64,000 nt of DNA from Gossypium raimondii (taxonomy: Eukaryota > Streptophyta > Magnoliopsida > Malvales > Malvaceae), in contig NC_068569.1 of assembly GCF_025698545.1 (NCBI RefSeq), forward strand, positions 6,448,001 through 6,512,000, in the 5' to 3' direction. The translations under genes and the position numbers were made by a program. Of the stretch, positions 47,301 through 58,796 are shown piece by piece (position 1 is the stretch's first letter; each line of letters starts with the position of its first letter). Below the pieces are notes generated by a model. It was not told where the DNA came from, did no database searches, and was given only the letters and a program-made list of their open reading frames with translations.

Positions 47301-47450
47301 CGTACGTGGCAAAACCACTCTTTCTATCCAATCATTACTCGCCACGTATGCAACAAACTGCCAAGGAACTTGCCACGTCACTAAAGCACCGTTGGTATCC
47401 ATTTCATTCTCTTGATTTTCATTTTCCTTTTTTCATTTTCATTATTTCGT
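44310..47450. other. Intergenic and promoter sequence, no gene supported
   Basis: AT-rich to 46 kb, then mixed composition. The segment 46.5-47.0 kb has gene-like composition, but no consistent exon was found. Confidence 0.4.
47304..47380 (+). promoter_or_regulatory. Cluster of three ACGT-core elements
   Basis: ACGTGGC at 47304-47310, GCCACGT at 47341-47347 and GCCACGT at 47372-47378, one in one orientation and two inverted, all within 80 bp and 75-150 bp before the TATA box. ACGTGGC is the ABRE core known from ABA-regulated promoters. Confidence 0.6.
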
Positions 47451-47453
47451 AGG

Positions 47454-47461
47454 TATAAATA
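47454..47461 (+). promoter_or_regulatory. TATA box of the EAR-motif gene
   Basis: TATAAATA 207 bp before the ATG, leaving a pyrimidine-rich 5' leader of about 175 bases. Confidence 0.65.
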
Positions 47462-47667
47462 CAAAAATACTACTATTAAATACCGAAAGATAATCGGTCG
47501 TGCTTTAGCTTCTTCTTTTTTTCCCCCTTTGGCGTGTCTCTTTCTTTCTCCCTCCTCTACTTACTATTCATTTTTCTCTCTTGAGTTTTCTCGAAAAATT
47601 TTGGCAAAAGCCTTGTGAGATGTGAAAGGAAAGGGAAGTCTGGGTGTTGTTTTGTCTGACTTCAAAA

Positions 47668-48405
47668 ATGGCTTCTTTGTACTGCAATAATCAGGTAAGA
47701 GATTCTTGTTTTACCAACGCACGCCATGGGAGATCATGTTCCAAAGCTCAAGCTTGTCTCGAAAAGATTCTTCATTTAATTTCAAGCATCCCACCACCAT
47801 GTGAAATTAACCCAAACCCTTTCAAGAAGAGAGGGTTCGATATTGATTTAAACTTGAGATTAGGCTCTTTTGTCGACGATGATGACGAGAGCGAAGAAAA
47901 ATCCGATTGTTTTGCTGAGAATAGTTTCAATGAAGAGAAAACAGGTACAGGTGAAGCTACAGCGACGGATGTTTCTTCCGATGTTACAGATATTCAAAAA
48001 AGCGAAGAGTTTAAGAGCGGCACTGAGGGTGAAGTTAAAGCTTCGGCGGCGTTTTTTCATGATTCATTGGATTTGCTAATAGAAGCGGCAGAGATGATCT
48101 CAGCCAGGGATATTTACCTGAATGAAAAGAAAAAGGAAGTCGAAGAGGTTGAAAAGAGTGGCGTCGGCGACGGTAGGGAGTCAATGGAAAGGGTTAAAGA
48201 CGACTCGGTTAACGTTGTGGAAGAAGGGTTGGAGGAATTTGAGGATATAGCGTCGCCGGTGGTTCGATCAAAGAGAGGGCGGAGTCAGGTTTTGCCACTC
48301 AGGTTTAGAGACTCGGTTTTGGAGCCATGGAAGAAGCGACCACAGAGATCAACAGCGACAACAGCTGCAGTAGCGGTTTCGAAGAAGAAACGAAACTGGA
48401 GGTAA
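47668..48405 (+). CDS. EAR-motif protein of unknown function, 245 aa
   Basis: Intronless. DIDLNLRLG at residues 58-66 is an LxLxL/DLNxxL EAR repression motif that recruits TOPLESS-type corepressors. The remainder is acidic (DDDDESEEK and several E-rich stretches, about 67-200), with a short helical FFHDSLDLLIEAAEMISARD near 128-147. The C-terminus is strongly basic, SKRGRSQVLPLRFRDSVLEP (about 208-227) followed by KKR and ending KKKRNWR, which suggests nuclear localisation. No DNA-binding domain is recognised, so it may act as an adaptor. The C-terminal SKRGR-(S/N)QVLP-(x)RDSVLEPW block feels familiar from plant proteins without names. The ATG at 47668 has AAAA before it; the TATA box, leader and ABRE-type cluster upstream support a real gene, perhaps ABA- or stress-responsive. 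Confidence 0.75.
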   Translation: MASLYCNNQVRDSCFTNARHGRSCSKAQACLEKILHLISSIPPPCEINPNPFKKRGFDIDLNLRLGSFVDDDDESEEKSDCFAENSFNEEKTGTGEATATDVSSDVTDIQKSEEFKSGTEGEVKASAAFFHDSLDLLIEAAEMISARDIYLNEKKKEVEEVEKSGVGDGRESMERVKDDSVNVVEEGLEEFEDIASPVVRSKRGRSQVLPLRFRDSVLEPWKKRPQRSTATTAAVAVSKKKRNWR

Positions 48406-49490
48406 AAAAAAAAAAAAAACACTAAAAGTGAAATTTCTTTTTACTGTTTACGTGCTAGAACTTTTAAAAGGGCTTTTTTATGAGAGTTACTGAGAAGTAG
48501 CAAAAATAGCGGGCATTTGGTAAAATGAGAGGGACCGGGAGACACTATGGTCTGGTGTTTATGTAAATTGTCGACAGTAAATTAAGAATGTTAAAGTTTG
48601 GTTACCGCTTTATTATTATTAATTTAGTAATATTAATTGGTAACACATTAACTTTAGAATCCAAGAATATTGCCATTTTGAAAATGAAATTTATTCAAAT
48701 TAAATATAACCAGGATGAAGGTAGTAGCTAATATGAAAATTAATGGCAATTTTAATTAAAATATACTAAAATAGAAGGCAACTATAAAGTCAGATTAGAG
48801 CTTCTGGTTAGGAAACAGTTTGACATATTCAAAATTAGGCCCCAGATTTAGAGAGACCAAACTATTTTTTAGTGCATTCTCTTTTTTTTCCCGAATGCGT
48901 CTTTCATAATACCTTGGTTTACACAAACAACCATATTTTTTTGTTGGTTAAGGCAGTCAGGTCAAACAACTTTTTATTTTTAATTGTTGATCACTGTAAT
49001 AAAAAAAAAACATGCAAAATTGAGAACATGTTAACAGTACTTGTTTGGATGCTAAAGCTTGGGAAGTAATTGGTTACTGCTTTACGCGTAAAATGTTCAT
49101 TGTTTTCAAATATCAAGATTTAGTCTGCGAAAGGTCAAAGGCGCTGAAGATAAAATGGAGGTAACAATCTAAATGCCCAGAATTCAAACGGCGTCGTAGT
49201 AAGCTCAACCCAGTATGGTGATTCCGTCTGTCCAGACGATTTGGTTGACCTTGTTCATTATAAGAGCTAACCTTAATTGAAAGATAAACATCATCATACC
49301 TAATTCATCTTAACACTTAGCGTTTATTCTTATTACCTTAACATTTTGTAGCATTATCATATAATATGTATGATAGGCATCCTATAAAACTTCCCTTCAA
49401 CCTCAAAAGAGTATATTGCAATCACACACACAAAAAAAGAAGAAGCAAACTTTGCACTTGTTTAATTATGCCATTCAACTTTGACTTATC
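48406..49490. other. 3' flank and intergenic
   Basis: An A-run follows the stop codon directly. No further gene seen. Confidence 0.4.
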
Positions 49491-49695
49491 TAGGGGCGAA
49501 GCCAGCACAACTTTTTAGGAGCCAAATGAAATTTTATTTTTTTATAGTCTATATCTTTATAATTTTTAAAAGATTAAATCGAATTTTTATAATTTTAAGG
49601 GGTCAAAGTGTAATTTTATTTTTACTAATTTAAAATTTTAAAAATTCTTAAAGAGCTTAGATAGCAATTTTTCATTTTAGGAGGGCCGGGCTCAT
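49491..49695. repeat. MITE-like repeat of the GGGGCGAAGCCA type
   Basis: Begins AGGGGCGAAGCCAGCACAAC and ends near GGAGGGCCGGGCTCATCC, with A/T-rich body text (AAAATTTTAAAAATTC, GGGGTCAAAG). It resembles 6829-7085 and is a common plant repeat style. Confidence 0.45.
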
Positions 49696-50950
49696 CCATC
49701 AATCTTTATCATCTTGAGTTGACATATTCATAGATACTTATAACAATTAACCATCGAATGCGAGATTTTTTTTTTCTTTTACCAAAACATATCATTAACA
49801 TGTTAACTTTAAAAAAATTGATATATTAATGAATAATCAACCAATTGAGCCTACCCACATTAACTTTTTCTTTTTTTTAATTTTAATTAAACTTATTAAA
49901 TGGTCAAACTACTTAATTAAATCAGAAAACTTGTTCGGAAGTTAAAAATCTAGATCAAAATATTAGACATAAAAATAAATTTAGATGAAAAATTAGACTT
50001 ATTTAAAAATATGAATTAAGCTTGAATTTAATATTTAAAGCTCATGTCCCACCTAATCTGACTAACTTTTAGGTTTATAAATTTTCATTTATTTTACATA
50101 ATAGGTAATTTATATCATAAGAAAATTATATGTACTATATGTAAACATAAAATACATATTAAGTTGTTTATATTTAATTTAAAATATACATATGATAGTA
50201 TAAAATTAATAAATATTATATACAAATAATTATATTTTAAAATAAAAAATAAACAAGTTTAAACAAGCTTTTATTAGTCATTTATAAATATAAATAAGTT
50301 TAGATAAAATTTGAGCATATTAGCACTAAACACTATTCATAAATCCGATCCAAACCTAATGTGACTTAACTTACTAGCATCATTTAACTTTTAATACAAC
50401 TTTATTTGTGAATAACATTCACAAAGGTATTTCATCTTTGACTGTATGTGGTCATTTCATATTTAATATGGTATATATGTACACTATTATTTAGATTTTT
50501 GGTTAAGTTAATATCATGAGTCAATCATGTACTAATTAAATTGATAATTTATTAAAAATATGTTTTATGAAAGCAAATTATACTATTACGAAGGTGTTTT
50601 TATTTTCTATTTTGATATAAAACTAACAGATTGAAAGATTTGAACTTAGACATTATAGTTTTTAAACTTTAAAATTTTCCAATTTTATATTAACTTTTAC
50701 TATAAATATTTTTACATAATTTTTCACCAATATATATTATTCACATATAATTGTATCTCTATTATATAAATTTAGATGTTTCCATACAAAATTATGAATA
50801 CTTAATTATCAATAAATAAAATTTGCGCATTTAATGTAAAATATATCATATTAGCAAAAAAATCTATTTGTCGGTAAGGTGTACATTAATCAAGATTTTC
50901 ATCAATACTAGAATTATTCCCTTGCATACAATGATTCCAAGAATAAATGG
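49696..50950. other. Intergenic, AT-rich
   Basis: No gene or repeat border supported. Confidence 0.4.
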
Positions 50951-50959
50951 ATGGGGATG

Positions 50960-51320
50960 ACTGCATCTTCACTTTCCTCTTGTCAGATCGACACTCAAAC
51001 TATTCCTCGGTCACCTTCTCCGAATCATGTCCTCAAAATCAATTATGACGTCTCCTATTTCAACCATTACAAGTCTGTAGGAATTGTCCCCGTCGCCTAA
51101 GACTCTGAAAAAGTGGTTGTCGATGGAATCAACGCACAAGTATGCTCTACGATTGCATTCCCTTGCTATTAGACTTGATTCACCCCCCATCCAACGATAC
51201 GGATGAAAAACTCAAGTTGCTTGGGAAGCTAACTCTGTAATTTCTAACATCTTGGCCTTTGTTTTTAAGGTTCATGATGTAGATTTAGCAATAGAGATGT
51301 CGACTGGGTCGCAAAGATAC
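50960..51320 (+). pseudogene. Degenerate RNase H-like (RVT_3) fragment
   Basis: Broken translation such as SPNHVLKINYDVSYFNHYKS followed by VGIVPVA and KVVVDG resembles the start of the plant RNase H-like domain (KINFDGA...GIGVVARD...G), which is common in non-LTR retroelement tails and free-standing gene families. The fragment is short and interrupted by several stops, so it is a relic of a LINE or such a gene. GC content is locally higher than in its AT-rich surroundings. Confidence 0.4.
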
Positions 51321-51786
51321 GGATTCTAAATATACTTATAGTGTTTTAGTCTCACTTTTCATTTCCAATAAATGTAGTAAAAATTATTAATTATAAAATA
51401 AAATTGATATAATTTGGTAAACTAAAATTAGTAAATATCCAAACTTTACATTAATTACAAAAATTAAACATGCATTATTTAATAAATTAAAAAACAAATG
51501 CATAAAAGCAATCCATAACAATTAAATTAAAATTAGGTAAAACACTGAAAATAATAGTTAAAACAGAAAAACAATAAACTGTTTTAAATACTCACCACGT
51601 GTCTATCAAGGATCAAAATACATGTCGACTGTCGAATAAATTGTTTTAAATACCTACTACGTGCCAATCAAGGAACTAAATACATGTCGTTTTTAATATA
51701 TGGTATAGATTTAATATACATTATAAATATTACTAATGCATACTTTATTTACAAAAATCAAAAAATATTTTATAATTTATAAGATA

Positions 51787-54700
51787 TTACTTTTTATAAC
51801 TTAACAATTTCGTTTTGGGTTTAGATTCCTTTTTTACTTTCTCTATCTTACTTGGTGCACAGTGAAATCTGCTTGCAAGAGGTCTAGGGACACCTTGACT
51901 CCTTTCAAATCCTCTATTACAAATAATACCTGAATTTTTTTAAGAAAATAAATTATTAAATAACTTAATTCACCTTATAAAGGAAAAAAAATTAATCGTA
52001 CCTGTCCAAAAACATTTCTGAATATTGTACATTGATTCACCTGTTTTAGAAAAAAAATTTTAAAAAAATAATATTTTATGAAAAAATAATTTTATTCACT
52101 TGCTTGAAAAAACAACAAAACAAGTTTTATAAGCAGAAATTATAAATTTTACAAACAAATTATGTTAATTTTTTATATAAATATTATTTATCTCAAATTT
52201 TATAAACAAAATTATTATTTTTACGAACAAATTATTTTAATTTTTATTATATAATTATTATTTACCTCTCAATATTGCTGATATTGATGTTCCAAAATAC
52301 GCTGTCCTAGTTCGGAGATTATATATCAACTCCTTGAAACTTTAATTGGCCGATAACTAGTTTCATGATCAGCAAACACCTACAAAAACAAATAATATAT
52401 AATAAAATTATATAAATATATTTTAAAATTTAATTAAATATAAATATATTTATATTAAATACAAAATAAAATATATTTTTACCTCATTTACTTGAAAGTA
52501 TGTTCCATTCAGTGGAAAGCTACCTTTGTTAGCTACTCGATATGGTATCTAAAATTTAAACCATAATTATGTAAGATTTTAAACTTAATATTTATTATTA
52601 TTTTCATATTTTGAGATTTAATCTGTAAAAATACATATATTTTAAGAATTAATTGAAATAAATTTGAGTCGATATGGTATTTAAAAATTAATAGAATAAA
52701 TATCTACCATATCTATTTCTATTTCGAAATTAAATATAAAAAATATATATAATTTAAAAATTAATTAAAATATTTTTTTATCTCACCAAAAGAGTGCCAC
52801 GAACTATATTAGCATTAATTTCCCGAATATTGTTGCATGAGAAACATGTTTCTTCGTTACAAAGATCAGGCCCCGTAGAATTACATCTTTTCTTTGGTGG
52901 TTCTGATGACTCTGCAATTTCACCTAAAACCAATACCAATACATATATATACACGCAATAAACCACTTATATAAATAAAATATTTGTATTTATATCTTAA
53001 CAAAACATTAAATAATACCTGATCTCCATATTGCAAGATGATATTGTAGATCATTATCAGATTCTGTTTGTTCTAACTGTAATAAATAATTAATATGTAA
53101 AATAATACAAATAAAACTTTATATTTATTTAAATTTATATCTTAAAAGAGATATCTGATTAAACTAACCTACCCCTTCAAGTAGAACATGATTTCGTGGA
53201 AGTTCATAACTGCACAAAAAAAAAGAAAACTAAAAATAATAATCCTGCTGAAAAAAAATATTAATAATAAAACTATAAATAATATGAAATATAATTGCTT
53301 ACACAAGATGCTCAGTTCTTAGCCGTCTATTCTGCTTCAATTTAGGAGCAGAAGTTGCATTCGGATCCAAAGTAACTAATGAATTTGAAACCTCACCATC
53401 TCTAAACATGAAATTGTTTTTCATTATAGAAATTCTGAATATTGGAATTCCATCGGAATCATATTCAATCTCAGGTTCTTGAGACTCTGGAACTTTATAT
53501 TTTGAGGATAATTCGAGAGGTTCCTCAATTATAGGCTCGATATCAGCCTGTTGATACTCCGGCTCTTCGATGATAGGCTCAATCTCAGGTTCTTGATACT
53601 CCAGTTCCAGAGACTCTGGAACTTTATATTTTGAGGGAGATTTGAAATGTTCCTCAATGATAGCCTCGTAAATCTTAGTTTGGCTTTCACTATTCAAAAG
53701 GTATTGTGGTGGTTCATAAATCTTGGTTTGACTTTCACTATTCAAAAACTGTGGTGGTTCAAAAGGTTCTTCAATAATAGACTCATGAATTTTGGTTTGA
53801 CTTTTACTATCCAAAATGTGTATAGCCTCTTTTAATGCTCGAGGGCTTGAATTTGAAGCCGTACTTGATTTCATTTTATCAGACGGGAGGGCTTTCTTTG
53901 AACTGTATCAACAATTTAATATTGATATTAAAATTAAAAATATTAATATTATAATTACAAAGAATGCTTGAAAATTTTATTGTTCATATGATAGAAAACC
54001 TGGCATATTCACTTTGGAAGTGTTTGCAATTATCTCTCATCGGACAAGCATTGCAGTTTGGCTTACTCTTGGTACAAGTAACCTGGTATGTGGAAATAAA
54101 ATTAAAATGAATGAGAATTGAAAACGTGAACCAATGAAAAGAAAAATGAAAAGTACCTTTCCAAAGGTTATCATATGAAAATGAAGTTTGTACCTATATC
54201 ATACAATATGTCAAAACTCAAAGATTAATTAACAAGTTTAGTTAAATCAGAAAAAAAATGGTGTTATTTAATGTGGTGACTTTACAGTATTCTTTGAGGC
54301 AAGTTGCACAGTCGCGGCCATAGGTATATCTGAATGTTATCCATGATGGGGTACCTGCAAAAAAAAAAAGAGAAGATTTCCATCAGTGTTCTTTTTTTTA
54401 TTTGCTTCTTAGCATATGATGCTTACTGTTCAAGGAGATGCAACTGAAGTTGTTCAGGAAGTGGTTGGAGAGGAACCCATCCAAGACGAACAGCAATTCG
54501 AGCAACATTTACGTCAACCTTGTCAAAAAAGGATGAAACCTTTTAAGAATGCAGATAAATTTCATTGACAAAGAAGTTACCATAATTTGGTTAGATTAAA
54601 TATCTTACAGGGAAAGCAACTTGTTCTAGTGATAAAAGCCGAATGCACTCAACACTCTTCAACCCCAGCCCGTTCACCTCTAACAGGTATCGCCTGTAAT

Positions 54701-57700
54701 TACAGAATAAACATATAAGTACATGCATATTTATGTCAGAAGATTCAACTAATATGTTGGCTTACTTAGCCAAATCTGGTGGGGTGTCTCGTAGCCATTC
54801 AAGGTCAAGGCAATTGTGTAAACTAACGACTCGGTTAAGTAAGTTCTGCAAAAAAAAAATTATGATCAAATGAAAAGATTTGCAAAAGAACCATGCTAAA
54901 TATGTTATTCTGCTATGTAGTTTTTCTTACTTGGATTGTTTCTGAAATTCTGTTCTGCTGGCCCCGTTCTTTGATGCAATCAGCTAAGTCCTTAACATCT
55001 GCAATCCTGACTGCCTCCCAGTCCACAGTATCCATTTGATCACCGCTTCTTTCACCAGTGGAATATTTTAACCTTATGCTTTCCCAATCAACCTCTTCTT
55101 CCTTCGAAGCACTTTCCCCCGAAGCACTTTCCTTCTTCTCTGAAGTAGATTTTCTCTTACCAAAACCCATACTCAAGTACTCACGTTCCTTTAATTTCGG
55201 TATTTTTGACAGAACACGTTTTTGCATTTTCGCGTATTGTCTTTGCACTATGGATCCACAACTACCATTGAGGTTTGCAATCGAATTTTCTGGCAAGTTG
55301 GTGTCACTGACGACCTGTAAACAACCTTTTTGTCCAGCATTCATGCTTGTTTCCTCTAACTCACCAACCAAGCCACCATTGAGGTCTGCTTCTGGAATTG
55401 TTGGCAAGTTGGTGTTACTGATCACCCGTAAACAACCTTCACAACCAGTATTGATACTTGTTTCTTGGAACTCACCAATCAAGCCATCTGTTGGTTCCTT
55501 GAATTCTTTGTTTCTTTCTGGTTCAGGTTCGATTACAAAATATTGGTTACCTTCTGCATCATATTCTGCTGTGTTACTCCCAACTGACTCTTGACTAAGA
55601 CAAGGATCACTCTCGCTTGCCGCTTGTTTTGGAGGGAACTTTGCAGCTAGACACATAAAAGCATTGCTATCAAGAAAGCATTGAATTAGTTTTCTACCAT
55701 TTTCAATCAATGGAAACACATAAAGCTACATAACTTGTTGTTTTACCTTGAACAGTGATCTGTTACATTCTGTGTTAAGAGAACTCCAATCGCCGAATCC
55801 AAAACTGAACCTTTCCATTTCCTGAAACCTCTGTCCCCTATTCACAAGGTACATATTCATTAGAATTTTTATAGCTAATGTAGAGATAAGCTGTTTATCA
55901 GCAGAGATTTACCTTGTATTTGCTGCATACGTGCGATAAATGAGGCCACTCGTCCAGCAAAAACTTCTCTTTCCTTTTGCCACCATTTCTCCTTTTCTTC
56001 ACTTGCTTCGTTCTTTATCCTCTCGACGTCTATTCCCATCAGCAAGTTCCAAACCCTCACGGTCTCTGGATCTAAAACAACTAATGGTCTTATTTTCTTA
56101 AGAGGTTGAAATGGCCCTTGGTACGGAACCAATGTGTTATCACTGATATGAAAAGACTGCAGTTTCTGAATAATGAAATTAATATACTTTTTGCTCAAGA
56201 GTCCACTTTGACCTGCATCAAAAAAACAATATGCATTTTACTGTTTTCAATCTCAAAGATAAAGAAAAACACTGTTTCTCTGTTGTTACCTCTTTGTTTG
56301 ACAATGGCTCCTGGTGTGCTTGCTTTACGCTTTCTCTTGCCAGTAATAAGGATATCAGTTTCCAATACTTTGATCTCCCTCATTGCTGATAGATCCATCT
56401 TTCCAGTGACACAAAGGTTATCAGTGCCAGTAATCGGAGTATCAGTTTCCAATACTTCAATCTCTCTCATTGCTGATATATCCATCTTATCAGTGACACA
56501 AAGGTTATCTGTGCCAGTAATCAGAGCATCAGTTTCCCATTCTTCGATCTCCCCCACTGCTTTATCAGTGACACAAAGATTATCAGTGCCAGTAATTGGG
56601 GCATAAGTTTCTAATACTTTGATCTCCCTCATTGCTGACAGATCCATATCCATCTTATCAGTGACATAAAGGTCACCAGTGCCAGCAACCGGAGTATCAC
56701 TTTCCAATCCTTCGATCTCCATCACTGCTGAGAGATCCTTATCAGTGACAGTGAGATTACCAACAACAAGGTTATCAATATATAAAGCAGCATTACTTTT
56801 TCCCTCTACCTCAGTTACCTGTACAATATATCAATGAATAAAGAAACTTATAAGCTTCAGTGTGGTAACTTATATAATAAAACTGGAGTTTGAGTGAATT
56901 CTAATTCTTACCTTCCTTGGCCTCTTCCTTGGTGTCCTTTTTCTTCTCGGTAACCATTTAGCAGTAAATAGCTTCTTCTTGCTGTTCTTGACACTTTTTG
57001 TCACACTCATAACAGGTAAACTAAAGAAACTCAATATCCTTCTCCTTCTGGACCTTCTTTTCTTGTTTGTAACACTATGAGAAGCAGACTCCACAGGTTC
57101 CGATTGAAAACACAAAGTCCTAGTAAAGGCAGCTTTGGTTTCATTGATCTCTATGATCATTTTGCTTTTGTTCAATGTCCATCTCCTTTCGGACCTTCTT
57201 TTCTTTGGAAAACTATGAAACGCAAACTCCACAGGTTTAGCATCCAAACTTTCTAATGGAAAATCCAAAGCCCTTGCATAATCCACACGTTCAGCATCCA
57301 AACTTTCTGATTGAAAATCCAAAGCCCTGGCAACAGCTGCTTGGGTTTCATTGATCTCTATGATCATGTTGCTTTTAATGTCTGATAGATTCTTGTTCTC
57401 AATTATGGCTTCCTGCAAACCAGGACTTGCTTGCTTCCTTACATTCTCAGACTTCTTTCGCTTAGCCCGCTTCGCAGCTACAAGCTTTGGTTTCTTTTCC
57501 TTGACTAGCTTTGGAGTTGCAAGCCTTGGTTTCTTTTCCCTTACTTGATTTGGAGTTGCAAGCTTCAGTGTGTTTGGTTTGCCATCGAATGCAACTTTTG
57601 GCCGGTGTATCTTCCTTTTCGGCTTCTGTCTACTTTGCTTCAGGTCCAAGCAATCATTGACCAGAATTTGATCAAAAGTTACAGTTTCCCGCATAAATCC

Positions 57701-58796
57701 ATTATCTAAACTCAAAATTAACTATATTAGTTCGTGAATACTAATAATAAAAAAGCAGTGATGCAACATAAATAATTAACTATATTAGTTCATGAATACT
57801 AACTTAAGTACAGAATCTGTAAGCAGCACCTTGTGACAATGCATAAGGCTGAGAAACTTTAGGCTCGAGCAAACATGGGAGTTCCATGAAATGATTATCA
57901 CTCAATACCGAATCCCAATCTTTTTCCAAAATATTTGAACCATCAATGGCCCCAGCAGAAGCTAAACTAGTTGAGTCGAGTTCATCAGTTTGGTGATTAA
58001 AACCACCACTGTTTTCCAAAGTGTAAGTACTTTTATCCAAATCAATGGAGCCTCCATGACCCGAAAACGTACCTTCAATCCCATTGAAACCATCTTCTTT
58101 TTGCTTGCTTGTGACGGTGCAGACTGTGGACTCCAAGCATAAGTCTTCGATTCCATCAAAATTTCTGCCTGGACAAAAGTTCTGTTCCTTGCCTTCACCA
58201 GCACTCAACAAATCCGCCGTGCCTAGAGAATCCAAGCTCATCTTCAAATCTAATTTGCCTACAAATCCCAAACTTATGCACTCTGTTCTGTTGGAACTTT
58301 GCTCCATTTCTTTTTGCTTGCTTGTGACGGTGCAGACTGTGGACTCCAAGCATAAGTCTTCGATTCCATCAAAATTTCTGCCTGGACAAAAATTCTGTTC
58401 CTTGCTTTCACCAGCACTCAACAAATCCCCCATGCCTAGAGAATCCAAGCTCATCTTCAAATCTATTTTGCCTACCGGTCCCAAACTTATGCTGTCTGTT
58501 CTGTTGGAACTTTGCTCCTTTTCTTTGTCTGACAATGCCATGCAAGAATCAAACACAGCATCCTTTTCGGCCAAAGGAACCAAATTAAAAAAACTGTCGA
58601 ATGTTTTGTCACAATCAATTTTCTTTTCACTTGAACAACTCTCAGAAACCTTTTCTTCAAGCTTCATTCTGGACCGCCTTGCATAAACTTCCTTTATCTC
58701 TGGTATTCCTGGAGTAGGCTTTTCTGGGGTTCGAGGAACCGAACCACATTGTTCTTTTCTTTTATGTTTTCTCTCGTAAACTCTATACCCGGACAT
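51787..58796 (-). CDS. DML3: DEMETER-like 5-methylcytosine DNA glycosylase (DML3-like)
   Basis: Twenty exons on the minus strand, all GT-AG: 57830-58796, 56912-57705, 56290-56818, 55913-56212, 55747-55837, 54931-55666, 54766-54845, 54609-54693, 54427-54518, 54286-54354, 54157-54193, 54000-54082, 53303-53902, 53173-53209, 53019-53076, 52787-52923, 52483-52548, 52266-52379, 52002-52040, 51787-51929. The family excises 5-methylcytosine in the nucleus, causing active DNA demethylation. Residues 774-893 hold LDPETVRVWNLLMG and GSVLDSAIGVLLTQNVTD; the helix-hairpin-helix GLGLKSVEC carries catalytic Lys1178, and VDVNVARIAVRLGW has Asp1196. Cys1263, 1270, 1273, 1279 form the [4Fe-4S] cluster. Domain B has GSFPLNGTYFQVNEVFADHE. 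A one-base loss in exon 18 gives TGA at 52326-52328, so translation stops at 1604 aa instead of about 1685. The DML3 assignment rests on the linker and domain-B text. Confidence 0.9.
53440..53810 (-). repeat. Coding repeats in demethylase exon 13
   Basis: Acidic, proline-rich repeats: LNSESQTKIYE (three times), EPIIEEP (several times) and SKYKVPES (twice), in the linker between the iron-sulfur motif and domain B. Confidence 0.85.
55330..55500 (-). repeat. Coding direct repeat in demethylase exon 6
   Basis: Two units of about 36 codons, GEFQETSINTGCEGCLRVIS + NTNLP and GELEETSMNAGQKGCLQVVS + DTNLP, in the linker between the two halves of the glycosylase domain. Confidence 0.85.
56330..56770 (-). 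repeat. Coding tandem repeats in demethylase exon 3
   Basis: About five units of 26-32 codons built on MREIKVLETDxPITGTDNLC and VTDKMD. Units differ at several positions and keep the frame. Confidence 0.85.
58101..58526 (-). repeat. Coding tandem repeat (2 x 213 bp) in demethylase exon 1
   Basis: Two adjacent units of 71 codons (residues 91-161 and 162-232) with SSNRT(D/E)(S/C)ISLG, LKMSLDSLG and EQNFCPGRNFDGIEDLCLES. The DNA copies are nearly identical, so the duplication is recent and in frame. Confidence 0.9.

Noticed and set aside
47104-47415. Plus-strand frame of 103 codons
   Set aside because: It overlaps the ABRE cluster and lies upstream of the TATA box of the EAR-motif gene; composition is not protein-like.
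55058-55594. Plus-strand frame of 178 codons
   Set aside because: It is the mirror of demethylase exon 6, whose splice sites and family text are convincing.
58084-58686. Plus-strand frame of 200 codons with internal repeats
   Set aside because: It is the antisense shadow of the repeated exon 1 of the demethylase.
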